DNA of 20,032 bases from Neocallimastix lanati (nom. inval.). Lineage: Eukaryota > Neocallimastigomycota > Neocallimastigomycetes > Neocallimastigales > Neocallimastigaceae. Position 1 is the first letter of the stretch, and each line of letters opens with the position of its first letter. The DNA is taken from the NCBI GenBank assembly GCA_016946835.1, contig JACVTC010000540.1, positions 1-20,032 of the forward strand, given 5' to 3'. This document shows positions 17,361 through 20,032 of this stretch, one piece after another. The translations under genes and the position numbers were made by a program. Under the pieces are notes generated by a model that was not told where the DNA came from, searched no databases, and saw only the letters and a program-made list of their open reading frames with translations.

Positions 17361-19414
17361 GTATATACTTTATTAACTTGTTTCTTTTTTTCCTTAAAAT
17401 TATTTCTATAATTTATTTCGTAAATTACATCGCATTTTTCTTCATAAATAGCTATTCCAAATTTAATGATTTTATCATATTTCTTTTTAATTCAATATCA
17501 TCAAATACTAAATTTTCATTGTAATCTAAAGCTTCAATACATCCTTTTTCACCGATATCCTCATTTAAATTTTTAATTATAATATAAACAATTGTAGTTT
17601 CAATATCATTTAATGTATTAGATTCAAGATATGTCTTATGAATAACTAATAATTCACGAATATTGTCATTTTCATTAAAGTTCTTTTTAGTAACAACTTC
17701 ATAATTATAATTTAAACTTAGTAATGAATAAATTATAGTGTAATATTTATCTAAAAATTTATACTCATCATTACTGTAACTGTAACCTAAATTATTCATT
17801 ATTGTATCTTTTAGGAATTCTATAATCCTTTCTTCATCATAATCACTTGTCAATAAATCAAGAGCATTTTCTATTTTTTATCATTACATAAATCTCGTTT
17901 CCATTTTGAAAATTTTGTTTCAATAATCTCTCTAAATATTTTAGTATTTATTTTTACTTTCTTACCTCTGAAATACTGCAATCATTTGTAGAAACATCAA
18001 TTAAATAACCATATTCAATGAATAAAGTCCAAATAATTTCTCGATGTTTTTCTATATAATCTTTCTTTAACATTTCATAATTTATTAATTTTGGAATTTT
18101 CTTTTCAATATATCCATTTTAAGTAGAAAAGCTATATCTTTAATCAAAATGTAATCAAAATTTATAAATATTTCATTAAAGAAATTTTTCAAATTTCCAA
18201 ATAGAAAAATAATATATATTATTACGTTTAATTATTTCTTTAATAAAATTCACTACACTATATAGATCATAAATTTTGATTTTATCATCTTTATTATTAT
18301 TACCATTGTAATTATTCACTTTATCATTATCATTTATATTATCAGCTTTTATATCATTACTTTTATTACTTCTATTAGTATTTCTAATGTTATCAATAAG
18401 ATTTGATGAAAAGATGATATTTACTTCATTTGTATTATTAACCTTTGTTGAATATGTAGATGATAATTTATTTATATTATCATAACAATAATTGTCAAAA
18501 TATTCACTTTTAAATTAAATATGGATACAATTTTTTTCAATTCAGAATCGGTTACACTGAAATATTTATTATATTTACTATTTATTATAGAGTAATTTTT
18601 GAAATCAATACTTTTATAAATATCTTTATTTACCTTTAATTTTCCTGTAATGAATGTTTTAAATAAATAATGATAACGCTTATCTTGTATAAATATATCC
18701 ATAAAGACTTGTTCATAAAATTTATAAAATTCATTATTAGTATTAATAATACTTAACATGGGTGAATCATAGTTATCTATCAATAATACTATTTCCTTTC
18801 TTAAGGCTTTATTTAAACTTAAACATAAAAAAGGAAATTGATTCTTTTAATTCATCTATCGAAACATTACCATTTTGAAATTTTTTCCATTGCTCTCTTT
18901 CATAGTTATCTAAATTTTCAAAATTAATATTTCTATATCTTTGATACAAATCTTCTATAAAGCCTTTAAATTCTTCAATAGTTGCTTCAAAAGTACTTCT
19001 TATTAGAAAGAATGAATCAAAATTAAGGTAAATTACTGGATATTTTCCTTGATATTTATCAAGGTACGTTTGGTCGTCTTTTTTTTCTTTACTTATTAAT
19101 AAATTTTCAAAATATTTTTTGTTTTGAAGGTTTTGAAATTCATTTTCTTCAATTTTTTCATAATTCATTTCAAAAAAAAAACGCAGCATTTTAAATTAGT
19201 AGACTTTCCGAATCCGGAGGGACTTGTAACACAGACTATTTTTGGAACATCTTCTAAAAATTCTTTTATTAATAAGGATTTATCAATGTAAAAATATATA
19301 CAATTAAACATTTGTAATAAAATTATTATTTTCCTTTCTTTTTTTACTTGGAGGTTCCTCTGTACAATACTGATTTTCATCTTTAGTTGATCGCTTTAAT
19401 TTACTTTCATCCAT
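17361..19414 (-). pseudogene. module A: AAA-ATPase-like + degenerate PD-(D/E)XK
   Basis: Starts at ATG 19414 (context AAAATGG) with MDESKLKRSTKDENQYC and PPSKKRKEN, a basic NLS-like cluster. After a frame change near 19315, YIDKSLLIKEFLEDVPK and SPSGFGKSTN give a variant Walker A (about 19210). NLQNKKYFEN and KYPVIYLNFD follow, then LLIDNYDSPML, a Walker B with the usual Glu replaced by Asn (about 18790). FITGKLKVNKD and YDLYSVVNFI come next, with an Asn/Asp-rich insert at 18440-18290. IIWTLFIEYGYLIDVS leads into the nuclease half. The expected ExK strand reads VYIIIKNL (about 17600), so the catalytic Glu is gone. KFGIAIYEEKCDV ends the module and runs on to module B without an obvious gene break. 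Frameshifts near 19315, 19192, 18830, 18480, 18170, 17950 and 17460. Confidence 0.8.
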
Positions 19415-19557
19415 TTTAAAATTGAATTAACTTTTTTTTTTTATTTTTTATTATTAAAAAATTATCACAAATATCAATAAAATCTTTTTATAGAAATACT
19501 AATACTAATAATAATAGAGATATAAGAATTTAAAACTTTTTGTCATTAAAATTATGA
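19415..19557. promoter_or_regulatory. upstream region of the ATPase/nuclease gene
   Basis: 143 bp between the start codon (19414, minus strand) and the satellite array. It contains an A/T tract directly before the start codon when read on the minus strand (T-run on the plus strand at 19431-19447) and GTTAATTCAATTTTAAA next to the ATG. Any promoter must lie here or within the satellite; no specific element can be named. Confidence 0.35.
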
Positions 19558-20032
19558 TCTGAAAATGAAAGTCTTTTTATATGGATTATAAGTTTTGTTA
19601 TGACCATATAAATTATTAAATATATATATATATATGTATATATAAAAGAATTTAATTATAAATTAAAATAATTAATCTGAAGATGAAAGCCTTTTTTATA
19701 CGGATTATAAGTTTTGTTATGACCATATAAATTATTAAATATATATATATGTATATATATAAAAGAATTTAATTATAAATTAAAATAATTAATCTGAAGA
19801 TGAAAGCCTTTTTGATATGGATTATAAGTTTTGTTATGACCAAATAAAGTTTTAAATATATATATATGTATATATATAAAAGAATTTAATTATAAATTAA
19901 AATAATTATCTAAAGATGAAAGCCTTTTTGATATGGATTATAGGTTTTGTTATGACCATATAAATTATTAAATATATATATATATGTATATATAAAAGAA
20001 TTTAATTATAAATTAAAATAATTAATCTGAAG
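19558..20032. repeat. ~117-bp tandem satellite, 4 copies and continuing
   Basis: Units start at TCTGAAAATGAAAG (19558) and at the related TCTGAAGATGAAAG sites at 19676, 19793, 19909 and 20026. Spacing is 118, 117, 116 and 117 bp. Each unit contains GGATTATAAGTTTTGTTATG, an ATATAT/GTATATAT palindromic tract and GAATTTAATTATAAATTAAA. The first copy is the most diverged at its start. The array continues past the window edge, so the copy number is a minimum. It lies about 140 bp upstream of the start of the ATPase/nuclease gene. Confidence 0.95.

Overview
This window looks like nuclear DNA from an extremely AT-rich eukaryote, most likely an anaerobic (rumen) fungus of the Neocallimastigomycota. 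That is an inference from three things: background GC of roughly 10-15% with long homopolymer and ATTTT/AAAAT tracts; fungal-type Ty3/gypsy retroelement remains; and AAA-ATPase-like/PD-(D/E)XK nuclease proteins (PF09820/PF08011 type), which are strongly expanded in these fungi. No rRNA, tRNA, CRISPR array or bacterial operon was seen.

Layout. 1-4290 is mostly low-complexity DNA. It holds a 41-bp minisatellite (1263-1542), two weak coding fragments on the minus strand (870-1045 and 1866-2011) that could be exons of one gene, a ~55-bp tandem duplication, and several strong inverted repeats. 4300-10010 is a degraded Ty3/gypsy retrotransposon region. CCHC zinc knuckle, protease, N-terminal RT, C-terminal RT and RNase H lie on the minus strand in scrambled order. 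The integrase, with a chromodomain-like tail, lies on the plus strand. Each domain occurs once, and similar LTR-like segments in direct orientation flank the whole. 10015-10225 is an unexplained island of about 47% GC with stable short hairpins. 11199-11831 is an intact intronless gene resembling a bacterial/phage protein family with archaeo-eukaryotic-primase-like motifs, and it is probably horizontally acquired. 11832-15416 is low-complexity DNA with inverted repeats, a long AAAAT array, a 57-T tract and a duplicated segment. 15417-19414 (minus) holds two tandem AAA-like ATPase + PD-(D/E)XK modules, probably one large protein now broken by frameshifts. 19558 to the window end is a ~117-bp tandem satellite.

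Functional reading. Only the primase-like gene is an uninterrupted, full-length ORF. The retroelement is dead. The tandem ATPase/nuclease gene has an NLS-like N-terminus, recognisable Walker motifs and one intact D...ExK nuclease site (module B), but needs about ten frame changes to read through, so it is a pseudogene, or an assembly with uncorrected indels at A/T runs. The most notable items are the isolated phage-like primase-fold gene, the fused double ATPase-nuclease, and the GC-rich structured island.
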